From: Saccharopolyspora oryzae
Lineage (GTDB): Bacteria > Actinomycetota > Actinomycetes > Mycobacteriales > Pseudonocardiaceae
Assembly (NCBI RefSeq): GCF_027853915.1
Contig: NZ_JAQGLA010000010.1
Location: 1 to 64,000, forward strand
DNA: 64,000 nt
Direction: 5' to 3'
Position numbers and translations under genes: made by a program. This document shows positions 56,040 through 64,000 of the stretch, one piece after another; position 1 is the stretch's first letter, and each line of letters opens with the position of its first letter. The notes below the pieces were generated by a model that saw only the letters and a list, made by a program, of their open reading frames with translations, ran no database searches and was not told the DNA's origin.

Positions 56040-56180
56040 ACGAGAGCACTCGGACGGAGTCGCCTGCTGTTCGGCATCCGGGTTCTCTCGCCGTTGTGCA
56101 TTGATCCAGTTGGCCAGCGTGCCTGCGTTGATCCCCAAATGCAGGGCGACCTCAACAACCGGCTTCTCGGTCATGATCAC
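56040..56180 (-). pseudogene. IS3-type transposase OrfA fragment
   Basis: The minus frame MTEKPVVEVALHLGINAG with TLANWINAQRRENPDAEQQ matches the helix-turn-helix start of IS3-family OrfA proteins (VARELGI...GTLGNWV). The frame is cut off and fused to the recombinase scar. No terminal repeats or OrfB were seen. Confidence 0.6.
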
Positions 56181-56293
56181 TATAGTTCTGGATCTCCTGG
56201 AGCCACCACTGGCCGTTTACACATCCCGAGTGGTCCAGTATCTCGTCGAGACCCAAAAATTCGCGGTCAGCCACCAAGATATCGGTTCTTCTT

Positions 56294-56488
56294 TCACTTC
56301 TCCCACCAGCGCTCTACTTCCACGGCAATATAGCTGACCGCCGTGATTGCCGTAGCGATTGCGATGGCGATTGCCAGCTCTTCAAGACTGGTCGGAACCG
56401 CCATGATCGCCGTCAACGCAACGCATAGCAGGAAAACGCCAACCCAGACGAGGAAATTCAATAATCCTTCTCTCGCCGGATCCTCCAT
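56294..56488 (-). CDS. Small two-helix membrane protein, 64 aa
   Basis: The product starts MEDPAREGLLNFLVWVGVF and has two hydrophobic helices followed by VEVERWWEK. It lies downstream of the Rhs gene and its first candidate immunity gene. Membrane-bound small proteins are also used as immunity proteins, but no family is recognised and the ribosome site is weak. A 63-codon frame at 56458-56649 overlaps its start and could be a remnant of an upstream gene. Confidence 0.35.
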   Translation of the reverse strand: MEDPAREGLLNFLVWVGVFLLCVALTAIMAVPTSLEELAIAIAIATAITAVSYIAVEVERWWEK

Positions 56489-56756
56489 GAACTTGACAAT
56501 TGTGTACCCGACCCGACGTAGCTCCTAAACTTTCTCGACCGGAAACCGTACTTGCGGCCTGTTCGGATGAGTATGAGGTTAGACAAGCCAGCTACGCCCC
56601 GCACCGCTCCGAACGCTCCAGAAACAGCACCCCTTGCCCACCCGCCCAAGGACCGTCCGCTCCGTCACTCGTTCGCCCGTATCCCGCGAGACCGCAATTT
56701 ACTGATCATTGGGATTTCGCGTTCCATCTCACCACCCCGGTCTTTCAATCTGCAGG

Positions 56757-57182
56757 TTACAGGCGCCTCCTCCTGTCGATGAACTCCCTGATTCTGGAAA
56801 TCAATGTCTCCATTTTGCCTGGAGGAGGGAATTTCGACGGGAACACATCTCTCAGCACGCGGGAGGCTTCGCCTGAATCAAGAAATCGGATTGAGTATTC
56901 CGTCCCGTACCAGAGAACCCTGCCGGAAGCCAGTTCCGCGTATGCGTCAGCATCGTCTGGGTCTGCACGGTCGCTGAAATCCCACGGATTTTGCGGGTTG
57001 CCCGTGCTACTGGCGAGGACCATGTCAACATTGACATCTTGATAGGTCTTGCCCCGATGACGCCATGTTACATCGGCAACGCCGACCCAGAGGTATCCGA
57101 CGAAAATCATCCCATCGGATACCTCTGCTATCCGGTTGTGGAATCGGTGAATGTCCGGTGTCGATGCGTCTGTCATCACCAT
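56757..57182 (-). CDS. Putative immunity protein for the Rhs toxin, 141 aa
   Basis: A soluble, acidic 141-residue protein (FVGYLWVGVADVTWRH, VDMVLASSTGNPQNPWDF, ending RIREFIDRRRRL). Its ATG overlaps the Rhs stop by 7 bases, so translation is coupled to the Rhs tip. The DNA is AT-richer, as is that of the tip. Coupled small genes directly after a Rhs tip are nearly always immunity genes. No family name can be given. Confidence 0.7.
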   Translation of the reverse strand: MVMTDASTPDIHRFHNRIAEVSDGMIFVGYLWVGVADVTWRHRGKTYQDVNVDMVLASSTGNPQNPWDFSDRADPDDADAYAELASGRVLWYGTEYSIRFLDSGEASRVLRDVFPSKFPPPGKMETLISRIREFIDRRRRL

Positions 57183-60100
57183 CGCCGCCTGTGATTGACA
57201 TGATAGTTGGTGGTCATTCTACCCTTTGGCTTGTTTCTCCATTCAAAGTTGGACTGCCATTTGCCCATATTCTTCTTGTACTGCGGAGGGCGCCACTGCC
57301 GCAAGCCATTCCTGGAATATAGTCGATATCCGCTGTCTGCTGACTTCCTGACAGCCCGGCGGCCTACCCACATTCGGCCCGCTAGATGAGAAGTGAGCCG
57401 AGTCGCTCGGATTCCGCCAGACAATCCTTGCGCAGCTCGAGCCACACGAACTATTCGATAAGCGCGATAGACCCACGCTGCAGCGCCCAAACCCGGTACG
57501 AATCCAAGCGCGGTGAGCCCGATTTCCCATTTGTTGCGCCACACCCATGAGCCGACTTTGCGGCACCAGCCGCAGGACCATTTGCCGTCGAGGTCGAGTT
57601 CGTTGATGGGGTTGGCGTTGGTGTAGTCGTAGTCGTTGGCGGAGCCGCCTTCGACGGGGTCGACGGACAGGAAGCGGCCGAGCAGGAGTGAGTAGGGCCG
57701 GGCTCCCATCTGCACGAGGGATAGGGCTCCGCCGTGTTCGTAGGGGCGTTGGTGCTGGCCGAGCCAGCCGTAGTCGAACTGCCCGGGCTGGTTGTCCGGC
57801 ACGTTGTCCGGGTCGACAACACCGGCCGCCGTCAACGGTTCGCCGTAGGGGGTGTAGGTGCGCAGGTCTCCGAGCTGGGCACCGGCGGCGTCGGTGCTCA
57901 GGGTGAGATCGCCGCGGACGGTGGGGTGGTCGTAGCGTCCGGTGGCGTTGCCCCGAGCATCGAGAGTGGCGGTCCACAGCACTCCGCCAGGCAGGGAGAT
58001 CGTGCGGGAAACGACCCGCTTGTTGGTGTCGAGGGCGAGGTCTGCGGTGTCGCCGTCGGCGCTGTAGCTGTAGAGCACCGCGGCCGGAGTGTCGCCCTGG
58101 GCGGCGTCCCGACGGACGATCCGATCGGTGGCGTCGCGGCCGTAGGTCACCTCTGCCACGTCGGCCGGGTTGGTGCTCGTAGTGCGGGCGGTGAGGTTGC
58201 GGTCAGCGCTGTCCCAGCCGAGAGCAGTGGTGACCGGACCCTGGACGTACTGGGTGGTGTTTCCGTGGTCGTCGTAGGTGATTCCGGTGACCGGGTTCGC
58301 GCCGGTGGTGGCGAGGATGCGGTCAGCGGCGTCGTAGCAGTAGCCGGTCTCGGTCGTGCCCGTGCCGGTGTCGTCAATCAGCCGTAGGCGGTTGGTGTTG
58401 GCACCGGCGTTGGTTTGGGTGCCGGTGGGGCAGCCGCTGGGTGCGGTGGTGAAGTCGTAGGTGTAGTGATGCCCCGTTACCCACGCCTCGGTGAGTCGTC
58501 CGGCGGCGTCGTAGAGGTAGTTCGCCCCCGTCGGGTTGGCGTCGACACCGGCGAGGGTTTCGTCGGTGATGGTGCCCGCGCGGCTGCGACTCACTGTGGA
58601 GACGACTTGGGTGGCGTCGGGTTTGCGCCAGGTGAGCGACGTGACTCGGGCGGCTTGGTCTTTGCCGATCGTGGTCAGGGAGGTGCCGCTGCCGTAGTTG
58701 ACCGAGGCTAGTTCGCCGGCGGCGTCGTAGCCGGGCATCGCCAGCACCGTGGTGGTGGGGGTGCCGTTGACGGTGGCCAGGAGCTTGGTTTCCAGGACGC
58801 GGCCTGCGTCGTCGTAGCGGTACTCGGTGGTCTGGGGTGTGTCGGCGATGTTGGGTGGTGTGACGATCTCGCTGGTGACGCGGCCTGCTTGGTCGTATCT
58901 GGTTTCGGTGCGGGTGCCGTGCACATCGGTGTAGAGCACGGTGCGGCCGAGCAGGTCGACGCGGGTGGTGATGGTTCCCGCTGTGTCGGTGACCGAGGTG
59001 GTTTGCGGGTCGCCGCCCACGGCGTAGTTGGTGGCGACGGTGCGCGCTGGGGCGGTGGGGTTGGCGGGGTAGGTCTTCTCGATGACCCGGTCGCGAGTGT
59101 CGTAACGAGTGCAGATCCATGTGCCGTTGACCGCCTCGGCGACCACGCGGCCGGAGGCGTCATAGACCTGCTCGTCCATCCGAGCAGGCCCGCTCGTGGG
59201 CGCTGGTGAGGTGGTCAGTTTCGCCAGACCGCCCTGATTGGCGGGATCAACGGCGGGTGTGCAGGGGTTGTCGCGGGTTTCGGCGTCGCCGTAGTAGGTG
59301 GTGGTGCTCTGGGCGCCGGAGGGCATGGTTTTCCCGGTCTGCCGCAGGTATCCGGCGCCGGGCGTCTCATAAGCGTTGGAGGCGGTGAGTGCCAAGCCTG
59401 CCGGGTCGGTGATGCTGGTAGTGGCCAGCCCGTGGATGGGGTCCAGGCCGTTGTCGTTGTAGCGGGTGGTGGTGACCTTGTTGGGCACGCCGCCTGATTC
59501 GTCCTCGGTGGTCGAGGTCGTCAGCCCGTAGCGCGGCCTGAGTTGGGTGCCGGGCACGACTTCCTGCACGCCGGACGGGGTGGTCCAGTGCAGCTCCAAT
59601 TGAGCGGTGAGGTCGTACTCGTAGTACTCGACACGGATGCGCTTGATCGCGCCAGCGCTGGGGCTGGACACCGTGGCCTGCCGCCAGGCCGGTGTCGTGT
59701 TGCGCCAGTCGTCGATCAGGATCTGGTCGTCGATCCACACCCGGACGCCGTCGTCGGCCAGCACGCGCAGGGTGTAGGACCCGGCTTGGGGGAAGATGAT
59801 CTCGCCGGTGGCGCGCAGTGAGAAGTGGTCGGCCGGGATTCCCGGTGCGGGTGCGTCATACCCCAGGTTTCGGGCGAAACTCCCGTCCGCGGTGCCGATC
59901 CCGGTGCCGTAGTACTTCGGCGCTCCCGCGAGTTCGCGGTTGTCGTAGAGCGACACCGCCAGGCTGTTGATACCTTCGTCGTACTCGGTGTGGTTGTGGT
60001 CCACAGTAGACGCGCAGGTGGAGCTTGGCATTAGGCCGTTGAAGCAGGATTCGGGTGCGGGTCCGTAGGTGTCGGTGGGGCGGTCGGCGTGGTCGTAGAT

Positions 60101-62500
60101 GGTGGTGGTCTTGCGGCCCACTGGGTCGATGGTGGCGACGACCTGATCCTTGACGTTCCACTCCTGGCGGCTGGCCTTGCCGGTGGCGTCGGTGTCGGTC
60201 AACTGCCGGAACCCGGCGTCGAAGGTGACCTTCCGCGCGAACCCAGAGGCCGGGGTAAGACCGGCGACGTCGACCTGCGTCTCCCCGCCGTTGATATAGC
60301 GGTAGGTGTGCGTGGGCCGGGCTTGACCGGGTGCGGGCGCGGGTTGGGTCACCGAGGTGGCTTTCGGTTTGCCCGTGGCCGTGTCGTAGGCGATCGCGGT
60401 GAAGACCTCGGTGCTGGACTCGCGCGTGGCGGGGTCGACAGCGATCCAGTCGTTGGCCAGGGGATCGCGGATCACGTCGATCTTGCCAGAGGTGGGGCTG
60501 TAGCCGAAGTCGGTGAGTTCGCTACCTGGGTCCTCGATCCGGGAGAGCTTCCCGGCCACGTACCACAGGTGGGTTTCGGTGCCGTCCCAGTAGGTGATGC
60601 GGCACAGCATCTGCGACGGCGGTAACGCGTCCCCACCAGGCGGAACCGGTGTGCTGCCGTAGCAGTCGTCCCCGGGCCGGTTGTAGTGCAGTACGTGGGA
60701 GCGCCCGGAGACCGGGTCCTTGATCTCCCGCAGCCGCACCGGGCTGCCGTCGTAGATGTTCTGCAGCGCCGCGGGTCTGCGGGAGTCCGCGACGGAGTTC
60801 TGCGACTCCAGCTTCCCATCGGCGCGGAAGACGAACACCTCGCCGCCATCGGTCAGCGTGACCCGCCCAGCCGTGTCCAGCGAGAGGACGCCGTCTTCAC
60901 CAGTAGGTGGGGTGTAGCCGCCGGTGGCGGCCTTGGTCCAGGTGTGCTTCGCACCCGTCGCATCAGTCAGGACGACCGTCTGGTCGGCTACCTGCGCGGA
61001 GACGTAGCTGCCGCCGCTGCCGTCCAGATCGGCCGACAGCGTCCAGCCTTCCGACAGGGCGGGCAGGTCCTCGGTGTAGAGCCAGTCCGAGCGCACGATC
61101 TGGGACGGAACCGCGACGTCATCGGCGGTTTTGACGAACAACCGCAACCTGGCTGAACCGGTCTTCTCTGCCAGTTCCACCTTGATCGGCACGCGCTGCC
61201 CCGCCGTCAATGACACCCCGGTGGCCTGGGTCCAGTTGACATCGCTCGGGCCTTCGCCTAGGTACACCTGGGTGCCGTTGATCCACACCGTGGCCTTGTC
61301 GTCGTGCACCCCGGCGAACAGATAGGTGCCGGTGGCCGGGACCTGGAAGAAACCGTTCCACTGCACGATGAAGTCGTCCGCCGGCAGCGCCGGCGCGAAC
61401 GGGGAGGCCGTGCCCCAGTCGACGTTGACCTGCGGCTCGGTGCGCACCAGCGTCGGCTGCACACCGTCGTCGATCACTGTGTTGCGGTTGAGGTCCTTGT
61501 AGTACGACGCGCGCAGCCCTTTCGGGTCGGTCTGCTGCGAGTTGTAGGAGAACGACACACCCGCCGTACCACCGACCGTGGTGAACGTCGGCGACGACGC
61601 CTGGGTGGAGACGTTGCCGTTGGCCAGGTTCACCTCCACCGGGCCAACATCATCGGTCGGGGACGGTCCGTGGTCACCGATACGCAAATCGACCTTGACA
61701 TGACCGACCCAGGACGAGGTCGTGCTGGTCAGGTTCGCCACCGTGGTGACCTGCCAGGTGTAGGCCACACCGTCCTGCAACACACCCGGCGGTATCGTCC
61801 ACTGTGGCGTATCGAGGCAGCCGGACTCGACGACCACGCCGGTCTTCGCGTCCGGCCCGGTGGCGACGCGGAAGCAGTACTTCACCGCCTCCCCATCCGG
61901 GTCCGATACGGCACCCACCTGCAGGGTCGGTGTCGTGGTCGTCACCGTCGCGTTGTCCGTCGGCGCAACCAGCGGCGCAGCCGGAGGCGCCGACCCCACG
62001 TCGACCAGCAACGTGGCGTCGAGGTGCTTGTAGGTCCACACCCCGGCCTGCTCGTGACCGATCAGCATGAACCACGCCGTCGGATCACCCCGCTCGACCA
62101 GGTAACGGATGAACCCGGTCAACCCCTCCCCGGCGAACTGGCCGGTATCCCCCACGTAGGTGCTGGCGACGTAGCCACCCACAGCGTTGAAGTTGAAACC
62201 GGAGGCGTGGTACAGGTCGGTGTTCCACGACTTGACCGAGCCGGTGTAGCCCGGCACCTTCCACACGTCCAGACGCGAACCGACCACCGTCTTGCCGAAC
62301 AGCGGTGAGTAGTCCACTTTGAACACGCTGCGGTTGTAGGTGTCACCAGCCGACTGGCTGTTGCCGATCCGCAGCCCGCAGTTCGCGCACTCATAGCCAT
62401 CAGAGCGATAGGCGCGCGAGTCGATCACACCGAACGACATCGTCGGATCCACGAACACCGGATACTGCCGCTGCGGCGCCCGCAGCCACTGCTCATCCAC
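57176..62500 (-). CDS. Rhs/YD-repeat polymorphic toxin, main (C-terminal) part
   Basis: The 1774-residue downstream portion of an Rhs toxin. It has a DNRLRE/jelly-roll-like start (YPVFVDPTMSFG), a fibronectin-like region and two PA14-like lectin domains (about 330-490 and 870-1000). Long stretches of YD repeats follow (for example TEYRYDDAGRVLETK and YLYDAAGRLTEAW). The Rhs core ends in DYDYTNANPINELDLDG. The last 135 residues are the variable tip (LTSHLAGRMWVG, LRQWRPPQYKKNMGKWQSNF, ending TNYHVNHRRRW), a toxin of unassigned activity. The frame continues upstream through an in-frame TAG at 62543-62545 into 62543-63406, so this is half of one split gene. The first usable start is GTG 62500. 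Confidence 0.85.
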   Translation of the reverse strand: MDEQWLRAPQRQYPVFVDPTMSFGVIDSRAYRSDGYECANCGLRIGNSQSAGDTYNRSVFKVDYSPLFGKTVVGSRLDVWKVPGYTGSVKSWNTDLYHASGFNFNAVGGYVASTYVGDTGQFAGEGLTGFIRYLVERGDPTAWFMLIGHEQAGVWTYKHLDATLLVDVGSAPPAAPLVAPTDNATVTTTTPTLQVGAVSDPDGEAVKYCFRVATGPDAKTGVVVESGCLDTPQWTIPPGVLQDGVAYTWQVTTVANLTSTTSSWVGHVKVDLRIGDHGPSPTDDVGPVEVNLANGNVSTQASSPTFTTVGGTAGVSFSYNSQQTDPKGLRASYYKDLNRNTVIDDGVQPTLVRTEPQVNVDWGTASPFAPALPADDFIVQWNGFFQVPATGTYLFAGVHDDKATVWINGTQVYLGEGPSDVNWTQATGVSLTAGQRVPIKVELAEKTGSARLRLFVKTADDVAVPSQIVRSDWLYTEDLPALSEGWTLSADLDGSGGSYVSAQVADQTVVLTDATGAKHTWTKAATGGYTPPTGEDGVLSLDTAGRVTLTDGGEVFVFRADGKLESQNSVADSRRPAALQNIYDGSPVRLREIKDPVSGRSHVLHYNRPGDDCYGSTPVPPGGDALPPSQMLCRITYWDGTETHLWYVAGKLSRIEDPGSELTDFGYSPTSGKIDVIRDPLANDWIAVDPATRESSTEVFTAIAYDTATGKPKATSVTQPAPAPGQARPTHTYRYINGGETQVDVAGLTPASGFARKVTFDAGFRQLTDTDATGKASRQEWNVKDQVVATIDPVGRKTTTIYDHADRPTDTYGPAPESCFNGLMPSSTCASTVDHNHTEYDEGINSLAVSLYDNRELAGAPKYYGTGIGTADGSFARNLGYDAPAPGIPADHFSLRATGEIIFPQAGSYTLRVLADDGVRVWIDDQILIDDWRNTTPAWRQATVSSPSAGAIKRIRVEYYEYDLTAQLELHWTTPSGVQEVVPGTQLRPRYGLTTSTTEDESGGVPNKVTTTRYNDNGLDPIHGLATTSITDPAGLALTASNAYETPGAGYLRQTGKTMPSGAQSTTTYYGDAETRDNPCTPAVDPANQGGLAKLTTSPAPTSGPARMDEQVYDASGRVVAEAVNGTWICTRYDTRDRVIEKTYPANPTAPARTVATNYAVGGDPQTTSVTDTAGTITTRVDLLGRTVLYTDVHGTRTETRYDQAGRVTSEIVTPPNIADTPQTTEYRYDDAGRVLETKLLATVNGTPTTTVLAMPGYDAAGELASVNYGSGTSLTTIGKDQAARVTSLTWRKPDATQVVSTVSRSRAGTITDETLAGVDANPTGANYLYDAAGRLTEAWVTGHHYTYDFTTAPSGCPTGTQTNAGANTNRLRLIDDTGTGTTETGYCYDAADRILATTGANPVTGITYDDHGNTTQYVQGPVTTALGWDSADRNLTARTTSTNPADVAEVTYGRDATDRIVRRDAAQGDTPAAVLYSYSADGDTADLALDTNKRVVSRTISLPGGVLWTATLDARGNATGRYDHPTVRGDLTLSTDAAGAQLGDLRTYTPYGEPLTAAGVVDPDNVPDNQPGQFDYGWLGQHQRPYEHGGALSLVQMGARPYSLLLGRFLSVDPVEGGSANDYDYTNANPINELDLDGKWSCGWCRKVGSWVWRNKWEIGLTALGFVPGLGAAAWVYRAYRIVRVARAAQGLSGGIRATRLTSHLAGRMWVGRRAVRKSADSGYRLYSRNGLRQWRPPQYKKNMGKWQSNFEWRNKPKGRMTTNYHVNHRRRW

Positions 62501-62542
62501 CGAGACATTCAGGAACCACTGCGGTCCGACTTGGGTCAGTTC

Positions 62543-63406
62543 CTAGCGGCCACCCGTCATCGCGGGCGCCTTGTCGCCGCCACCGGAGGAATCCCACACC
62601 TCGACCGGCGGCAACGCCACCTTCACCACGCCACCAGCATCCTTGAGGGCTACGCCACCGGTGGCATCCAGTTCAGGCGTCAAACCCTCGGTGGTCAGGC
62701 GAAAACGCCACGACGACCTGCCCTGACGCTTGAGGACGATGGTCTCCTTCACCGCCCCAGACGTGACCTCGTAGGTCAAGTCCGTATCCGGCTGGACATC
62801 GGTGTAGGCAGCCTTGTCCCCGTCGAGTCGCACCGGGCGGTCCGCGGCTTGCTCCAGCGCCAGCGACGCCTTCTTGCCCTCGACCTCCACCGCAACCACG
62901 GCCGGATCGTTGGCCTTGGATGCCACCGAGGGGCGCAGGACGTGCCGCTGCGCATGTGCCCGCGTCGATCGCCGGTCAGACTGCAGGGTGGTGTCGACCG
63001 GCTGCCACTGTCCCGCCTCGTCCTGGACGTTCAACGGCACCGTCGACTGCCGCAGCGTCCGGGTTCCGTCCGGATTCGCCCACTCCTCGACAAACATCGA
63101 CCGCGACACCAGCTTCGACCGCACGGGATCGAACCGGGATCCCGCATACCCGTCGCGCTCGGTCAGCGGTCCGAAGTCGGCATCGGTCCGGCCTGGAGAC
63201 ACCGGTTGCGGAGTGGGTTTGCCCGGCAGTAGCGGATTCTCGCGCGGATCACGCGCAGGATCCGGCGCAGCCGACGCCACCGCAGGCGGCACCACGACCT
63301 CGACGACCGAGACACCGACCGCGAACACCAGAAGGACGCAAAGCAAACGAGACAGCAACCGCCGCACACGAGAGCGCGCGCGATCATCAGGACGAGCAGG
63401 GACCAT
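62543..63406 (-). CDS. Rhs toxin N-terminal part, ended by in-frame amber codon
   Basis: A 287-residue N-terminal piece with a signal/anchor (RRLLSRLLCVLLVFAVGVSVVEVVV) and the usual pre-Rhs region (MFVEEWANPDGTRTLRQST, YTDVQPDTDLTYEVTSGAVKETIVL, WDSSGGGDKAPAMTGGR). The TAG at 62543-62545 is followed in the same frame by ELTQVGPQWFLNVSVDEQWL, which leads directly into the main part. One base change from a sense codon (for example TAC/TAT or TGG) would restore a 2076-residue protein. GAGGAG precedes the ATG. Confidence 0.8.
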   Translation of the reverse strand: MVPARPDDRARSRVRRLLSRLLCVLLVFAVGVSVVEVVVPPAVASAAPDPARDPRENPLLPGKPTPQPVSPGRTDADFGPLTERDGYAGSRFDPVRSKLVSRSMFVEEWANPDGTRTLRQSTVPLNVQDEAGQWQPVDTTLQSDRRSTRAHAQRHVLRPSVASKANDPAVVAVEVEGKKASLALEQAADRPVRLDGDKAAYTDVQPDTDLTYEVTSGAVKETIVLKRQGRSSWRFRLTTEGLTPELDATGGVALKDAGGVVKVALPPVEVWDSSGGGDKAPAMTGGR

Positions 63407-63716
63407 GCCGAAACTCCTCGAAGAATCGGTGCAGGCCCCACAGCCCGCGCCAAGAAAGCCGTCACATCGTCACCAGACGACCATCAGAACACCAATACGA
63501 CAAACGGGTGATAACTAGGAGCAACGGCGCCGGATCGCTCCGTGGCGGTTGGCGTGGTGCGGAAATGAAATCATCTGGGGCAGGCGAGCTTTCGTGTAAC
63601 GCCCGATGTGGTCGCGTCGATAGAGGCCGCGACACCGTGCTTTTCGGCGCATCACGGCGCCGAGCGACAAACGCATACCTGGCGCCTCCGCTGACCAGGA
63701 GCAGAAGGGCCAGGCC
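63407..63716. other. Divergent intergenic region
   Basis: 310 bases between the Rhs gene and the methyltransferase-like gene. No gene, repeat or clear operator is seen. It should hold both promoters. Confidence 0.4.
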
Positions 63717-64000
63717 GTGCGTTCCCTCCTACGCAGGTCCCGCACCACCACGCCACCATCCGCAGAGGGGTCGGAGCCGACCACGCCGTCGATTCTCGAC
63801 GAGTACGTGACCAGCGCGCCCGCCCCGCAGAACGCCGTCGACCTCTTCGCTGGTGAGTGGTCTTCCCAGCTCCCCGCGCCGCTGCAACACGTCCAAGCGG
63901 GTCCGCTACCGCTGTTCGACGACGCCCGCGTCACCTGGGCCATCGAGTCCTTCGGTGGTGTAGCGGAAAGCCGCATCCTGGAGCTCGGACCGCTCGAAGG
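63717..64000 (+). CDS. SAM-dependent methyltransferase, N-terminal part (runs off window)
   Basis: A GTG after AGGAG-containing sequence opens a frame of 94 codons to the window end. The content NAVDLFAGEWSSQLP, LFDDARVTWAIESFGGV and SRILELGPLEG is the start of a class I methyltransferase, with motif I (ELGPLEG) at the edge. It may belong with the glycan-type methyltransferase and HAD genes at 51460-55181, but the Rhs locus lies between. Confidence 0.75.
   Translation, partial: MRSLLRRSRTTTPPSAEGSEPTTPSILDEYVTSAPAPQNAVDLFAGEWSSQLPAPLQHVQAGPLPLFDDARVTWAIESFGGVAESRILELGPLE

Overview
The window is high-GC actinobacterial DNA. The base composition, the GTG/TTG starts, an Rpf-LysM protein, a stand-alone Ku, and secreted ALF-repeat and Rhs proteins all fit the Pseudonocardiales, probably a Saccharopolyspora-like organism. 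The genus is an inference from gene content only.

Positions 1-41,500 look like ordinary chromosome. The left end carries the 5' part of murT, two tiny membrane proteins, a resuscitation-promoting factor and a PadR-controlled ABC exporter with a clear operator. Next is a selenoprotein formate dehydrogenase operon (fdhA with an in-frame UGA and a visible SECIS hairpin, fdhB, and an NrfD-like membrane subunit). The selenocysteine genes selA and selB lie 5 kb away; selC and selD were not seen. Between them is an operon of an EphD-like hydrolase/dehydrogenase fusion, a ferritin-like di-iron protein and a ferredoxin reductase. After Ku comes a 5'-truncated paaE-like gene beside an unusual cluster of tandem and inverted repeats. 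An acyl-CoA catabolic block follows (IclR, CaiB/BaiF CoA transferase, acyl-CoA dehydrogenase), then PucR with an NCS1 permease, and then histidine utilisation (hutH, amino-acid permease, HutC-type repressor with a promoter-embedded operator). The stretch ends with a secreted C39-like peptidase, a nuclease-helicase of the DUF2075/Schlafen-like type, a TetR/P450 pair, a XerC-like recombinase, an M20 peptidase and tRNA-Leu(GAG).

From the tRNA rightwards (41,500-64,000) the region is accessory. A large serine recombinase sits next to the tRNA. It is followed by gene scars, a putative immunity gene, a 1190-residue ALF-repeat/coiled-coil toxin-like protein, a small secreted protein with a stop at codon 4, and a trypsin-fold protein that has lost its catalytic His and Ser but carries FG-GAP repeats. 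A HAD-like protein/methyltransferase pair follows, then fragments of another recombinase and an IS3-type transposase. Last come a Rhs toxin gene split by an in-frame amber codon, with its candidate immunity gene, and the start of another methyltransferase. AT-richer patches mark the toxin tips, the immunity genes and the gaps between them, as expected for swapped toxin cassettes.
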